Shown one piece after another: positions 1 to 10,002 of a DNA stretch of 64,000 bases. The stretch covers positions 1-64,000 of the forward strand of contig CAMZIO010000005.1 of the NCBI GenBank assembly GCA_947307255.1. The letters run 5' to 3'. How positions within the stretch are numbered: position 1 is the first letter of the stretch; each line of letters begins with the position of its first letter. The translations under genes and the position numbers were made by a program. Below the pieces are notes generated by a model. That model was not told the DNA's origin, ran no database searches, and saw only the letters and a program-made list of their open reading frames with translations. Source of the DNA: an uncultured Clostridia bacterium (GTDB lineage Bacteria > Bacillota > Clostridia > Oscillospirales > Oscillospiraceae).

Positions 1-11
1 GCATCTTCCCG

Positions 12-1088
<1,077 letters not shown>

Positions 1089-1164
1089 TGACCGTTGTTC
1101 CGTATGATCGGCGTATCATACAAATAATAATCAACAAAACGATGCGATGAAAGGAGTTTATACT

Positions 1165-1482
1165 ATGGGACTGAAGAGCTTTTTCAATAATCTTTTTGCC
1201 AAGACCGACGTGGACGAGAAGGTCAAGGCCGGCGTCGAGCAGGCAAAGGCAGGTCTGAGCCAGGCGAAGGAAAAGGTCAACGAGTTCGTTGAGAAGAACG
1301 AGCTTGACGAGAAGGTCAAGGCCGGCGTCGAGCAGGCAAAGGCGGGCCTGAGCCAGGCGAAGGAAAAGGTCAGCGAGACCTTTAAAAAGACCGATTTGGA
1401 CGAAAAGGCCAAGGAGGGCTTTGAGCAGGCGGCAGAAAAGATCGAAGAGGCCGTGGAAGAGATTCGGGAAAAGCTGGATTGA
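1165..1482 (+). CDS. Small Lys/Glu/Ala-rich helical repeat protein (~105 aa)
   Basis: ORF with AAGGAG RBS; 31-aa repeat DEKVKAGVEQAKAGLSQAKEKV.. in about 3 copies. Confidence 0.7.
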   Translation: MGLKSFFNNLFAKTDVDEKVKAGVEQAKAGLSQAKEKVNEFVEKNELDEKVKAGVEQAKAGLSQAKEKVSETFKKTDLDEKAKEGFEQAAEKIEEAVEEIREKLD

Positions 1483-1522
1483 CCGAACAGGCAACCGATT
1501 TGGCCATATCACATATCAGAGG

Positions 1523-1556
1523 AAAAGCACCGAAAACGATTGTTTTCGGTGCTTTT
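1523..1556 (+). terminator. Intrinsic terminator
   Basis: AAAAGCACCGAAAACgattGTTTTCGGTGCTTTTT. Confidence 0.85.
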
Positions 1557-1647
1557 TGCGCAAATAAACGGTATAGCGATCTAAACCGATGCCGCGTTCG
1601 GCCTTGCCGCGGGGCGCGCCGTCAACGCAGGATCGGCGTTTGATTAC

Positions 1648-1684
1648 AAAAACACCCGATTTCTTCAAGAAATCGGGTGTTTTT
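1648..1684 (-). terminator. Intrinsic (bidirectional-looking) terminator downstream of tRNA-Arg
   Basis: AAAAACACCCGATTTCTTcaAGAAATCGGGTGTTTTT. Confidence 0.85.
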
Positions 1685-1760
1685 GGCACGCCGTGAGGGA
1701 TTCGAACCCCCGGCCTTCTGGTCCGTAGCCAGACGCTCTATCCAGCTGAGCTAACGGCGC
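1684..1760 (-). tRNA. tRNA-Arg(ACG), encoded CCA
   Basis: Reverse complement folds as cloverleaf: GCGCCGT acceptor, loop CTACGGA (anticodon ACG), GGTTCGAATCC T-arm, CCA end. Confidence 0.95.
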
Positions 1761-1986
1761 GTGCTATCCAAACAGCTTGTTTATCATAGCACACCGATTT
1801 TTAAAATGCAAGAGGTTTTTTCGCATTTTTGAGAAAAATTTTTCGCCCTCCGGATACGGCGGCGGGAGGAATCCTCTGGCAGGGAATGGATGCAAGTTAA
1901 TGATTGCAAATCATGCGGAGATTGGTTATAATTATACTATAACGCCATGCGGACGGCGTAGATAATGGAAAAAGGAGGCGGGAGAT

Positions 1987-3108
1987 ATGGGAAAGATGCG
2001 AAGACTGCTTTGCCTGCTGTTGGCGCTTTTGCTGCTGTGCATCGGCGCGCCGCAGCGGGCGGAGGCCGTAAAGACGCTGTATTTCACTGCCGTGGACGAT
2101 ATGCTTCTGGAGCTGGACGACGAGACGATGCCGTTTTGGTCGGATGGGCGGCTTTACGTCGCTTATACGGCGATTTCCGCCACGAATCTGGGCATCTCCT
2201 GCTCGCGCAGCCAGGATAAAAAGACGATCATTCTTTACCGCCAGCGTGATGCGCTGGTATTTGACCTCGGAGCGGGCACGATTACCGACGGCGACGGAAA
2301 CGCCTGCGAGGGCGCTGCGATCCTGCGCGGGAACATGGCGTTTTTGCCGGTGGGTGTGATTTGCAGTTACTTCGGCCTGGTCCAGAGTTATAGCAGGACG
2401 AATTACGGCTATCTCGTGCGCATCAAAAGCAGCATGAGTGTTTTACCGGATATTACGTTTATCGACGCGGCCTCCTCGCGCATGGAGCAGAGCTACAATC
2501 AGTATATGCGCCTGCACGAGCAGAGCGGGGAGAGCGGGCAGAGCGACAACAACGACGAATTGGCCACGAACGCCAGACGGACGGCGTTTGTGATGATCGA
2601 GGCGGCGAATGAGGAACACGTCCGGCAGATCCTCGGCTTTCTCAACGGGAGGGACGAGCGCGTTACGTTCGTGTTCACACCGGAGAGGATCCGCAGCGCG
2701 GGAGACCTCGTGCGACAGGCGGCGGCGTCGGGCCACGCGATCGCACTGCGGGCGGACGCATCCGCCGGAGCCGACGCGGCGCTTGCTTATATTGAGGAGG
2801 GCAACCGCGAGCTGTGGCGATGCGTCAACGGTAAGACGAGACTGATCTACCTTGCCGGAACGGGGGAAGAGGCGGCAGAGGAGCTGTCTGAGGCGGGCTA
2901 TTGCGTAATTGACTGCACGCTGCGCTTTGATCAGCAGATTTCCGGCGCGTCGCGCGGCTCCCAGATCCTTGCGGCGGCGGACCGCCGCGGCGGGAGCTGC
3001 TGCGTGTACCTGGCGGAGCAGGGCGAGGCGTCCGGCACTCTGGGCCTTCTGGGGTATCTGCGAAACGTCAGGTGCGCCCTGGTGCGCCTGACGGAGCTGA
3101 CGGCGTAA
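1987..3108 (+). CDS. Secreted protein: copper-amine-oxidase-like stalk domain plus degenerate polysaccharide deacetylase-like domain
   Basis: Signal peptide; N-terminal stalk-like segment; C-terminal half resembles a NodB fold (SGHAIALR) but lacks an obvious HxxxH. Confidence 0.55.
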   Translation: MGKMRRLLCLLLALLLLCIGAPQRAEAVKTLYFTAVDDMLLELDDETMPFWSDGRLYVAYTAISATNLGISCSRSQDKKTIILYRQRDALVFDLGAGTITDGDGNACEGAAILRGNMAFLPVGVICSYFGLVQSYSRTNYGYLVRIKSSMSVLPDITFIDAASSRMEQSYNQYMRLHEQSGESGQSDNNDELATNARRTAFVMIEAANEEHVRQILGFLNGRDERVTFVFTPERIRSAGDLVRQAAASGHAIALRADASAGADAALAYIEEGNRELWRCVNGKTRLIYLAGTGEEAAEELSEAGYCVIDCTLRFDQQISGASRGSQILAAADRRGGSCCVYLAEQGEASGTLGLLGYLRNVRCALVRLTELTA

Positions 3109-3208
3109 GGCTTTACAAAATGTTCAGGAATCTTGCCGAAAGGCGTGTATAATAAAGAAAAACGCAAAGAAAAACGAAAGATGCGCCCCGGCGCAAGGGA
3201 GGAATACG

Positions 3209-3892
3209 ATGGCTCGCAACATTTTGGTCGTGGAGGATGACAACAATATCTCCAACCTCATCAAGATGTATCTGGATAAGGAGGGGTTCGAGGTTCGGAT
3301 TGCCGGCGACGGCGGCGCGGCGATGGAGGAGTTTACCCGCCAGGAGCCGGATCTCGTGCTGCTGGACGTGATGCTCCCCGTGCTCGACGGCTGGGGAGTT
3401 TGCGCCCGTATCCGCGAGGTGTCCAAGTGCCCGATCATCATGCTCACCGCCAAGGGCGAGGTGGACGACCGTATCCACGGCCTGGAGATGGGGGCGGACG
3501 ACTACCTGGTCAAGCCTTTCGAAATGAAGGAGCTGATCGCCCGCATCAACGCCGTGCTGCGCCGCACGGAGATCCCGGACGACACGCACAAGCGTCTGGT
3601 ATTTGACAAGCTGGAGATCAATCTCGACTCCTACGAACTGCTGGTCGATGGCAAGAAGATTGACACGCCGCCCAAGGAGTTGGAACTGCTGTATCACCTT
3701 GCCGCATCACCGAACCGCGTCTACACGCGCAATCAGCTGCTTGACGAGGTGTGGGGCTTTGACTATTTCGGGGACTCCCGCACGGTGGACGTGCACGTCA
3801 AGCGCCTGCGCGAGAAGGTGGAGAACGTCTCGGACCAGTGGGCGCTGAAAACCGTCTGGGGCGTGGGCTACAAGTTTGAAGTGAAGCAATGA
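3209..3892 (+). CDS. OmpR-family response regulator
   Basis: Receiver domain (VVEDDNN..VLLDVMLPVLDGW..LVKPF) and winged-helix C-terminus (RTVDVHVKRLREK). Confidence 0.95.
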   Translation: MARNILVVEDDNNISNLIKMYLDKEGFEVRIAGDGGAAMEEFTRQEPDLVLLDVMLPVLDGWGVCARIREVSKCPIIMLTAKGEVDDRIHGLEMGADDYLVKPFEMKELIARINAVLRRTEIPDDTHKRLVFDKLEINLDSYELLVDGKKIDTPPKELELLYHLAASPNRVYTRNQLLDEVWGFDYFGDSRTVDVHVKRLREKVENVSDQWALKTVWGVGYKFEVKQ

Positions 3893-5358
3893 ACGAAACG
3901 AAGGAGAATCGCCGCTCGGAAAGAAAAGCGCAGTTTTTCCGGCGGGTCAAAACGATCTACTGGCAGAATTTTATGCTCACGGCCGGCGTCGTTTTGCTGA
4001 CGCTGCTGCTGTTGGGCGCATCGTTCTTTGCGCTGAGCTATAATTATATGCTGGAAGAGCGCAGCGAGCAGATGAGATCCAACGCCGAGGTCGTCTCCCG
4101 TATGGTCGCGTCGTACGTGATCGACGGGTCCCTGTCGGGAATGCAGGAGCTGGCGAGCTTTGCCGGTTCCGTTACGGACGAGGACTTTCTGATCTGCAAC
4201 CTCAACGGGAACGTGCTTTTGACTTCGGACGCGGATCTGGCCAATCGGGTGCTGACGCTGCCGACTGAGCTGACCGGCAGCGTGCTTGAGGGGAAGGGCC
4301 GCTTCGAGCGGACGACGCTGGGCAGTATTTACCCCGAAAAGCGCTTCGTTGTCGGCGTTCCGATCGTTTCGATGGGACAGACCGTTGGCATCGTGCTGGC
4401 AGTAACTGAGGCGGCGGCGCTTACCGCCATGTGGCGCGGCTTTGCGGGGATGTTTTTTATGACTGCGGTAACCGTGCTGCTGCTGTCCTTCGTGGTCAGC
4501 GCCTGGGTCAGTATGCGCCAGTCGCGTCCGATTCGCGAGATGGCGGAGGCGACACGCCGCTTTGCCGACGGGAATTTTGACGTGCGCATGCACGAGTACG
4601 AGGATTCCAGCGAGATCAACGAGTTGGCCGTTTCCTTCAACAACATGGCCGACTCCCTGCAGGAGACGGAGCGCCAGCGCCGCGAGTTTATCGCCAATAT
4701 CTCCCACGAGCTGAAGACTCCGATGACGACCATCGCCGGCTATACCGACGGCATTTTGGACGGCACGATCCCGCCGACGCAGGAAAAGCAGTATCTGCGT
4801 ATCATCTCGGACGAGAGCCGGAGGCTTTCCCGCCTGGTGCGCCGGATGCTGGAGGTTTCGCAGATCCAGTCGCGCGAGCTGATGCGCAAGGCGCCCTTCG
4901 ACGTGTGCGAGAGTATGCGCCGCGTGCTGATCTCGCTGGAAAAGAAGATTACCGACCGCGGATTGGACGTGGAGGCGGATATTCCCGACGGCAGCGTTAC
5001 GGTGCTGGGCGACAACGATCTGATTACGCAGGTGATCTATAACCTGCTGGAAAATGCCGCAAAATTTGCCCGGACCGGCTCCACGCTTTACCTGGGGCTT
5101 GTCGTTTCCAACGGCAAGGCGCTTGTTTCGGTGCGCAACGAGGGGGACACGATCCCTGCCGAGGAGATTCCGCTGCTGTTCGAGCGTTTCCATAAAAGCG
5201 ACAAGTCCCGCTCGGAGGACAAGGACGGCGTGGGACTGGGGCTGTACATCGTGCGCATGATTCTGGAGCAGCATCGGGAGCATATCGCCGTAACCAGCCA
5301 GGACGGCGAGACGACCTTTACCTTCACCCTCTCGCTTGCGGGAGGGCAGACACAGTAA
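3889..5358 (+). CDS. Sensor histidine kinase (two TM, HAMP, HisKA, HATPase)
   Basis: HAMP, FIANISHELKTPMTTIAGY H-box, N box NLLENAAKFA, G boxes; overlaps RR by 4 bp. Confidence 0.95.
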   Translation: MNETKENRRSERKAQFFRRVKTIYWQNFMLTAGVVLLTLLLLGASFFALSYNYMLEERSEQMRSNAEVVSRMVASYVIDGSLSGMQELASFAGSVTDEDFLICNLNGNVLLTSDADLANRVLTLPTELTGSVLEGKGRFERTTLGSIYPEKRFVVGVPIVSMGQTVGIVLAVTEAAALTAMWRGFAGMFFMTAVTVLLLSFVVSAWVSMRQSRPIREMAEATRRFADGNFDVRMHEYEDSSEINELAVSFNNMADSLQETERQRREFIANISHELKTPMTTIAGYTDGILDGTIPPTQEKQYLRIISDESRRLSRLVRRMLEVSQIQSRELMRKAPFDVCESMRRVLISLEKKITDRGLDVEADIPDGSVTVLGDNDLITQVIYNLLENAAKFARTGSTLYLGLVVSNGKALVSVRNEGDTIPAEEIPLLFERFHKSDKSRSEDKDGVGLGLYIVRMILEQHREHIAVTSQDGETTFTFTLSLAGGQTQ

Positions 5359-5385
5359 GCACCCGTACGCCGGGCAGGAGAGAGT

Positions 5386-6744
5386 ATGGACGAGAAAGTG
5401 GATCAGATCAATGAGAATGCCGTGCCGGAGCGCTCTGCGCGCGAGGTAGTGCTGACGTATACCGCTGCGCCGCGCAGCGTGGTGGAACGCTATGTGCAGC
5501 CCACGCCTCTGCCCGGCAGACGCACGCCGCCGCAGGCGGAAGAGAACGAGGACGAGGAGCTGGAAGCGCCGCGTCCCCGCCGCCGCGTCCGGCGTATCCT
5601 GCTGCCCGCCCTTGCGCTGTTGCTGGTCGTATCGCTGCTGTTGAGCATTCTTTACGGCAGCGGGCTGCTTGCACCGCGTGAAAAGCGCAGCACCTCGTCC
5701 GATCTGGAGCGCCATGAAAATGAACAGAGCATTGCCGTATCGCACGCGAAGACCCGGATCGCGCGCTATCCCAACGGGGACGGGACGCGCCTGCGCTACT
5801 ACCCGGCGGACGGCGAGACGCTGAGCATCCAGCAGGTGTACGAGCGCGTCAATCCCTGCACGGTTACCGTGGCGACGGAGATTTCGCCCACGTCGATGAC
5901 CATCGGCACCGGCGTGATCTTCACGCCCGACGGTTATATTCTCACCAACGCCCACGTGGTCGCCGGCGGGATAAGCTGTCTGGTGGTACTGGATACGGGA
6001 TACAGCTTTGACGTAAAGCTGGTGGGCATGGATGAGGAGAAGGACCTTGCGGTCATCAAGGTGATGCCGAAGGATCTGCTTCGCTACCAGAACGAATTCG
6101 GCGAGCTGCCCTATGCGCAGTTTGGCGATTCGGATCTGCTCAGCGTGGGGGACCCGGTTTACGCCATCGGCAACCCGCTGGGGATCGAGCTGCGCGGCAC
6201 GCTGACGGACGGCATCGTTTCTGCGATCAACCGCGACGTGGAGGTGGACGGCGTGCGCATGACGCTGATCCAGACGAACGCCGCGCTCAACAACGGCAAC
6301 TCCGGCGGCCCGCTGATCAATCAGTACGGGCAGGTCGTGGGCATCAACACGATGAAAAAGGGCTCCACCGCGGACGTGAGCGTAGAGGGATTGGGCTTTG
6401 CGATACCGATCAGCTCGGTAACCTACATGGTCAACGACCTGATCGCCTACGGTGAGATCCGGGGCGAGCCGGTCATGGGCATCACCGTGCTGACCGAGCC
6501 AGTTACCCTGCCCGACGGCGAGGTGGGCCTGGAGATCCAGGATGTTACGCCGACCGGCGCGGGCGATCAGGCGGGGCTGCAGGTGGGGGACTATCTGCTG
6601 CGCGCGGACGGCGAGGCGGTCGCCTCGGTGGCGGATCTGCTGCGCATCCGCCGCCGCTACGCCGTGGGCGAGGGCTTTGATCTGGAGATCCTGCGCCAGG
6701 GCGAGCGGCTTCGGGTTCAAATCGTTTTGACAGAAGGAAGCTAA
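5386..6744 (+). CDS. HtrA/DegP-like membrane-anchored trypsin-like serine protease with PDZ
   Basis: TM anchor; TNAHVV, DLAVIK, GNSGGPL catalytic motifs; C-terminal PDZ. Confidence 0.95.
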   Translation: MDEKVDQINENAVPERSAREVVLTYTAAPRSVVERYVQPTPLPGRRTPPQAEENEDEELEAPRPRRRVRRILLPALALLLVVSLLLSILYGSGLLAPREKRSTSSDLERHENEQSIAVSHAKTRIARYPNGDGTRLRYYPADGETLSIQQVYERVNPCTVTVATEISPTSMTIGTGVIFTPDGYILTNAHVVAGGISCLVVLDTGYSFDVKLVGMDEEKDLAVIKVMPKDLLRYQNEFGELPYAQFGDSDLLSVGDPVYAIGNPLGIELRGTLTDGIVSAINRDVEVDGVRMTLIQTNAALNNGNSGGPLINQYGQVVGINTMKKGSTADVSVEGLGFAIPISSVTYMVNDLIAYGEIRGEPVMGITVLTEPVTLPDGEVGLEIQDVTPTGAGDQAGLQVGDYLLRADGEAVASVADLLRIRRRYAVGEGFDLEILRQGERLRVQIVLTEGS

Positions 6745-6767
6745 AGCGGACGAAAGGGAGGCTGAGC

Positions 6768-6887
6768 ATGAAACGCGGGGAATTGGCGCTGGCCGCGGCG
6801 CTGCTGGCGCTCGTGTCGCATCTGTGCCTTAAGGGCATGAAGGCGATTGACAAAAAGATGGAAGCGGAACAAAAAGACGAACCATAA
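6768..6887 (+). CDS. Small 39-aa putative membrane protein downstream of htrA-like gene
   Basis: ATG..TAA reading MKRGELALAAALLALVSHLCLKGMKAIDKKMEAEQKDEP with GGGAGG upstream. Confidence 0.45.
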   Translation: MKRGELALAAALLALVSHLCLKGMKAIDKKMEAEQKDEP

Positions 6888-6888
6888 A

Positions 6889-6960
6889 GCGAAAGGGGGA
6901 AGCGCGGCGCCGCGCTTCCCCCTTTTTGTGTTTTTTACAACGGCAAAAGCGCGGCGCGGC
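6889..6960 (+). repeat. Direct repeat copy A containing a perfect 28-bp terminator palindrome
   Basis: GCGAAAGGGGGAAGCGCGGCGCCGCGCTTCCCCCTTTTTGTGTTTTTTACAACGGCAAAAGCGCGGCGCGG; near-identical copy at 8318. Confidence 0.9.
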
Positions 6961-7038
6961 ATGAGATGTTGCGATGCTGCGCAAGAAGGAATACGAACCC
7001 CTATGCATACAGACAAAATGGAGGGGGCGCCGTATCCC

Positions 7039-7067
7039 TTGCAAATCGAAAAGTATTGTATTACAAT
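7039..7067 (+). promoter_or_regulatory. Candidate sigma-A-type promoter for the lipoprotein gene
   Basis: TTGCAA-N17-TACAAT. Confidence 0.5.
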
Positions 7068-7151
7068 ATAGAATCAACGGCGAAAATCTGTTTTGATACA
7101 GACAGAGTGAGCCATAAGAATGCCGGAAAAAGAAAAACGGAGGAAAGCAAC

Positions 7152-8285
7152 ATGAAGCAAACGAGAAGAATTTCCCTGCTGCTGGCAGTCGTGCTCCTGC
7201 TGGGGCTGTGCCTTGCCGGATGCAGCGAAGCGACGACCACGGAGCCGGTTGCGACGGGCGACGAGCTTTCCCAGCAGGACGAGCAGCCGCAGGACGTGGC
7301 GCCGCAGGATATCCAATGGGGTCAGGTCTATCTCTGTGGGGAATGGCATCACGGCGACGCAGTAACCATGGAGACGGAGCTGGCGCTCTGGGGCGAGCTT
7401 TATGCGCAGGGCTGGCGGGACCTGTTTGAGGAGATGAGCTATGCCGACGCATACTATCTCAACCGGTGGATGCAGGAGGATTCTGACGAAACCATGGATT
7501 GGTGGTATCATGCTTCCGGATGGTATAGTCTCTATGGAAATGTTCCATTGGACTATTACCGTCAGATTAAGCAGAATTACCCGGAAACCGTCTTCCACGG
7601 GGTAGATGTTGCAGATAATAGCGTGGGGGGAGATTTAAAAGCGGAGCTGTACCAGGCCGGGAAGGAAGACACGGAGGAATTCAAACGGGTGATGGAAAAT
7701 CTGCAGCAAACCGTTCAATATAATAGGCTTGATGGCGACGATGCCAAAGTCTACCGGGAAAACTGTATGGCGGAGAACTTCCTGCGGGAGTATGGGAAGC
7801 TGTCCGGTGCCAACATCATGGGAATCTTTGGCTCGGCGCACGTCCTCAATTGCAAACGAACCAACGGGCTGGTGGATACGATGGCAAAGCAGCTCATGGC
7901 CTACGGCGGGGATGCCATTCAGACGGATATCATCGGTTATCCCGACCTGATCCGGACGGACCGGATGCAGGTCAGGGGCAAGGAATATGACGCCACGTAT
8001 TACGGCGCCGACAGTTACGAGGAAAAGGACGGCACCCTGGTCATGGAGTATTGGCGGCTGGAGGATGCCTATGAGGACCTGGCAGACTGCCCGTACGCAG
8101 CGGAAGACGAGACGTTTTGGGCTGAAATAAACTATTTCGACTTCCCTCTGAAGGTGGAAGAAGGCCAGGTTTACGTGGTTCAATTCACACAACCGGACGG
8201 CACCGTAGAGCGGGACTATTATCGCGCGGACGGGAATGTGATTGATAACTATGTCTGTGTCCAGTGCATCGTCGTGGACGATTGA
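7152..8285 (+). CDS. Lipoprotein with TraB/TIKI/ChaN-like GExHH...GSAH motifs
   Basis: Lipobox LCLAGC; YLCGEWHHGD near N-terminus and IMGIFGSAHV mid-protein; GGAGG RBS. Confidence 0.6.
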   Translation: MKQTRRISLLLAVVLLLGLCLAGCSEATTTEPVATGDELSQQDEQPQDVAPQDIQWGQVYLCGEWHHGDAVTMETELALWGELYAQGWRDLFEEMSYADAYYLNRWMQEDSDETMDWWYHASGWYSLYGNVPLDYYRQIKQNYPETVFHGVDVADNSVGGDLKAELYQAGKEDTEEFKRVMENLQQTVQYNRLDGDDAKVYRENCMAENFLREYGKLSGANIMGIFGSAHVLNCKRTNGLVDTMAKQLMAYGGDAIQTDIIGYPDLIRTDRMQVRGKEYDATYYGADSYEEKDGTLVMEYWRLEDAYEDLADCPYAAEDETFWAEINYFDFPLKVEEGQVYVVQFTQPDGTVERDYYRADGNVIDNYVCVQCIVVDD

Positions 8286-8317
8286 CGCAGCGCCTTGGCG
8301 TTCAACATAGTTCAGAC

Positions 8318-8388
8318 GCGAAAGGGGGAAGCGCGGCGCCGCGCTTCCCCCTTTTTGTGTTTTTACAACGGCAAAAGCGCAGCGCGAC
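8318..8388 (+). repeat. Direct repeat copy B (also a terminator)
   Basis: GCGAAAGGGGGAAGCGCGGCGCCGCGCTTCCCCCTTTTTGTGTTTTTACAACGGCAAAAGCGCAGCGCGA. Confidence 0.9.
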
Positions 8389-8472
8389 GAGAACGAGACA
8401 TCCATCGGGATTTGGGGACAGAGGCATGGATACTGGCTAAAACAAGAGTACCCCATTGATTAGGTGCTTCTT

Positions 8473-8868
8473 TTATCCTGTATTTCCTGGCACATTTACG
8501 TACTCCGGAACATCACTGATACGAGTGAACACATTGATTTTACCGTTACCAAACACCACGATTGTATCCCGGCGATCATAGTATCCTGCTCCGCTCTCGA
8601 GATAAAGGGAATTTTCGTCCAGACGGAATTTCCCTTCTTCGAGCAATGCAAATTGACGATAAAGGGTGTAAGTTCCATCTTTTGTGATGGCGAGGTACAC
8701 AGTTGTGTCTGTCGGTATGCCGGGATCGCCCATGCAGTATGTGCCCATGATCCGCTTTTCAGGGGTCTGCGATAAGGTTTGTACGGCAAATACCAAATTA
8801 GCGATCAAAGACAGGGCAAGCACGGCAAGAAGCCAATGGAATTTCGTTGATCTGCTCATCACGCCCAC
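8473..8868 (-). CDS. 131-aa membrane-anchored hypothetical protein with predicted beta-rich extracellular domain
   Basis: N-terminal TM (FHWLLAVLALSLIANLVFAV) then IMGTYCMGD..VYLAITKDGTYTLYRQ; overlaps upstream gene by 10 bp. Confidence 0.65.
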   Translation of the reverse strand: MGVMSRSTKFHWLLAVLALSLIANLVFAVQTLSQTPEKRIMGTYCMGDPGIPTDTTVYLAITKDGTYTLYRQFALLEEGKFRLDENSLYLESGAGYYDRRDTIVVFGNGKINVFTRISDVPEYVNVPGNTG

Positions 8869-9518
8869 TTGTAGAATTTTGCATACTGGTTAACATCGAC
8901 TACAGTCCTTGTGGCGCCAACTGCATAGACAGTCCACTCGTCCGCATGTGCAGCTCCAGATGGCCTCTGATAAGTAACATACGGATGAAGTTCCACCGTC
9001 TTTTCCACATAGAGTTTATAATATGCATCAGTTCTGGGAACAGTTACGAACTTTCCGGAACTCGAAGCTTTTCCCAGAGAAACGCTAACACTTAGCCACT
9101 TTAGCTTGTCAGAAAGTGTGATGCTAATACTGCCACTGGCAGTCGGACCGCCATTATCCGAAAAATAGAAGCCGCCCCCCGTAGCAAATCGTTCACCCTC
9201 GGGTTTGTTGTTTCCTGCATAGCCACCCAATACGATTCTCTCATATGGGAGATATTCAGTTTTGTATTGGTATTTGGGACCACGTAGGATTACGCCGTCA
9301 TCAACTCTGTTTACCTTAGCAGTTTCCTCCGTGCTGATGGTAACGACCTGATAGATGATTCCGTCGTCAATAATCATCCCATCGGAATCATATGGAACAT
9401 ATTCATCAGTATCTATATTTTCTTTTTCGTCCGTTGCAAATGCGGGAATGCACAGTGTCAAGCTCATCACAATTGCAAACGCCATGCTCAGGATACGGTT
9501 AAGTGTACTCTTTTTCAT
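8859..9518 (-). CDS. 219-aa secreted hypothetical protein
   Basis: Signal peptide MKKSTLNRILSMAFAIVMSLTLCIPAFA; remainder without recognised family. Confidence 0.7.
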   Translation of the reverse strand: MKKSTLNRILSMAFAIVMSLTLCIPAFATDEKENIDTDEYVPYDSDGMIIDDGIIYQVVTISTEETAKVNRVDDGVILRGPKYQYKTEYLPYERIVLGGYAGNNKPEGERFATGGGFYFSDNGGPTASGSISITLSDKLKWLSVSVSLGKASSSGKFVTVPRTDAYYKLYVEKTVELHPYVTYQRPSGAAHADEWTVYAVGATRTVVDVNQYAKFYKWA

Positions 9519-9570
9519 TTGAACAAATCTCCTTTTTCAATTTCTCAGACTTCTTGATTTTCCGATGCCG

Positions 9571-9930
9571 TTACCCCTTTTTGCTGATCGGCGGTACTGT
9601 AAACGCTCTACCATTCGCCGTGCCGTAGGCTTTAAGCGTATACGTTTTACCGCGCTGAACGTTGGAATAGCTGCCGCTCGCAGTCGCGTAGTTCGTGCCG
9701 GAGCCGGTCCATGTGGCAAGGAGCGTGCTGCCGTTCCACAGTTCCATCGTTACGCTGATCTTCTTGCCGTTATCCCTCGCAAGCACGCTGCATTGCGCGG
9801 TGCTTCCGCTGATGTCAAGCGAAAGCGCAGACATCGTGCTTTTGACGGAGAAAGCCTCGTTTGCGGATACAGTCAGAACCAGCACAACCATGAGGAACGC
9901 TGAGATTATTCTCTTACGCATATGATTCAC
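9571..9930 (-). CDS. 119-aa secreted hypothetical protein, beta-rich
   Basis: Signal peptide; alternating beta pattern SALSLDISGSTAQCSVLARDNGKKISVTMELWNGSTLLATW. Confidence 0.65.
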   Translation of the reverse strand: MNHMRKRIISAFLMVVLVLTVSANEAFSVKSTMSALSLDISGSTAQCSVLARDNGKKISVTMELWNGSTLLATWTGSGTNYATASGSYSNVQRGKTYTLKAYGTANGRAFTVPPISKKG

Positions 9931-10002
9931 CCCCTTTCTTTGTTCTCTAGTAATATAACGATGGAAGGGGGTGTGAATCTTACAACATTTTAGAAAATTT
10001 AC

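Noticed and set aside
3868-6720. 950-aa minus-strand ORF opposite the response regulator/kinase/protease genes
   Set aside because: Antisense shadow ORF of GC-rich codons; His/Arg/Ala-biased sequence without domains; sense strand has clear families
6975-7010. GGAATACGAACCCC near the first direct repeat resembles a tRNA T-arm remnant
   Set aside because: Too short, T-loop consensus broken, no acceptor or anticodon arms
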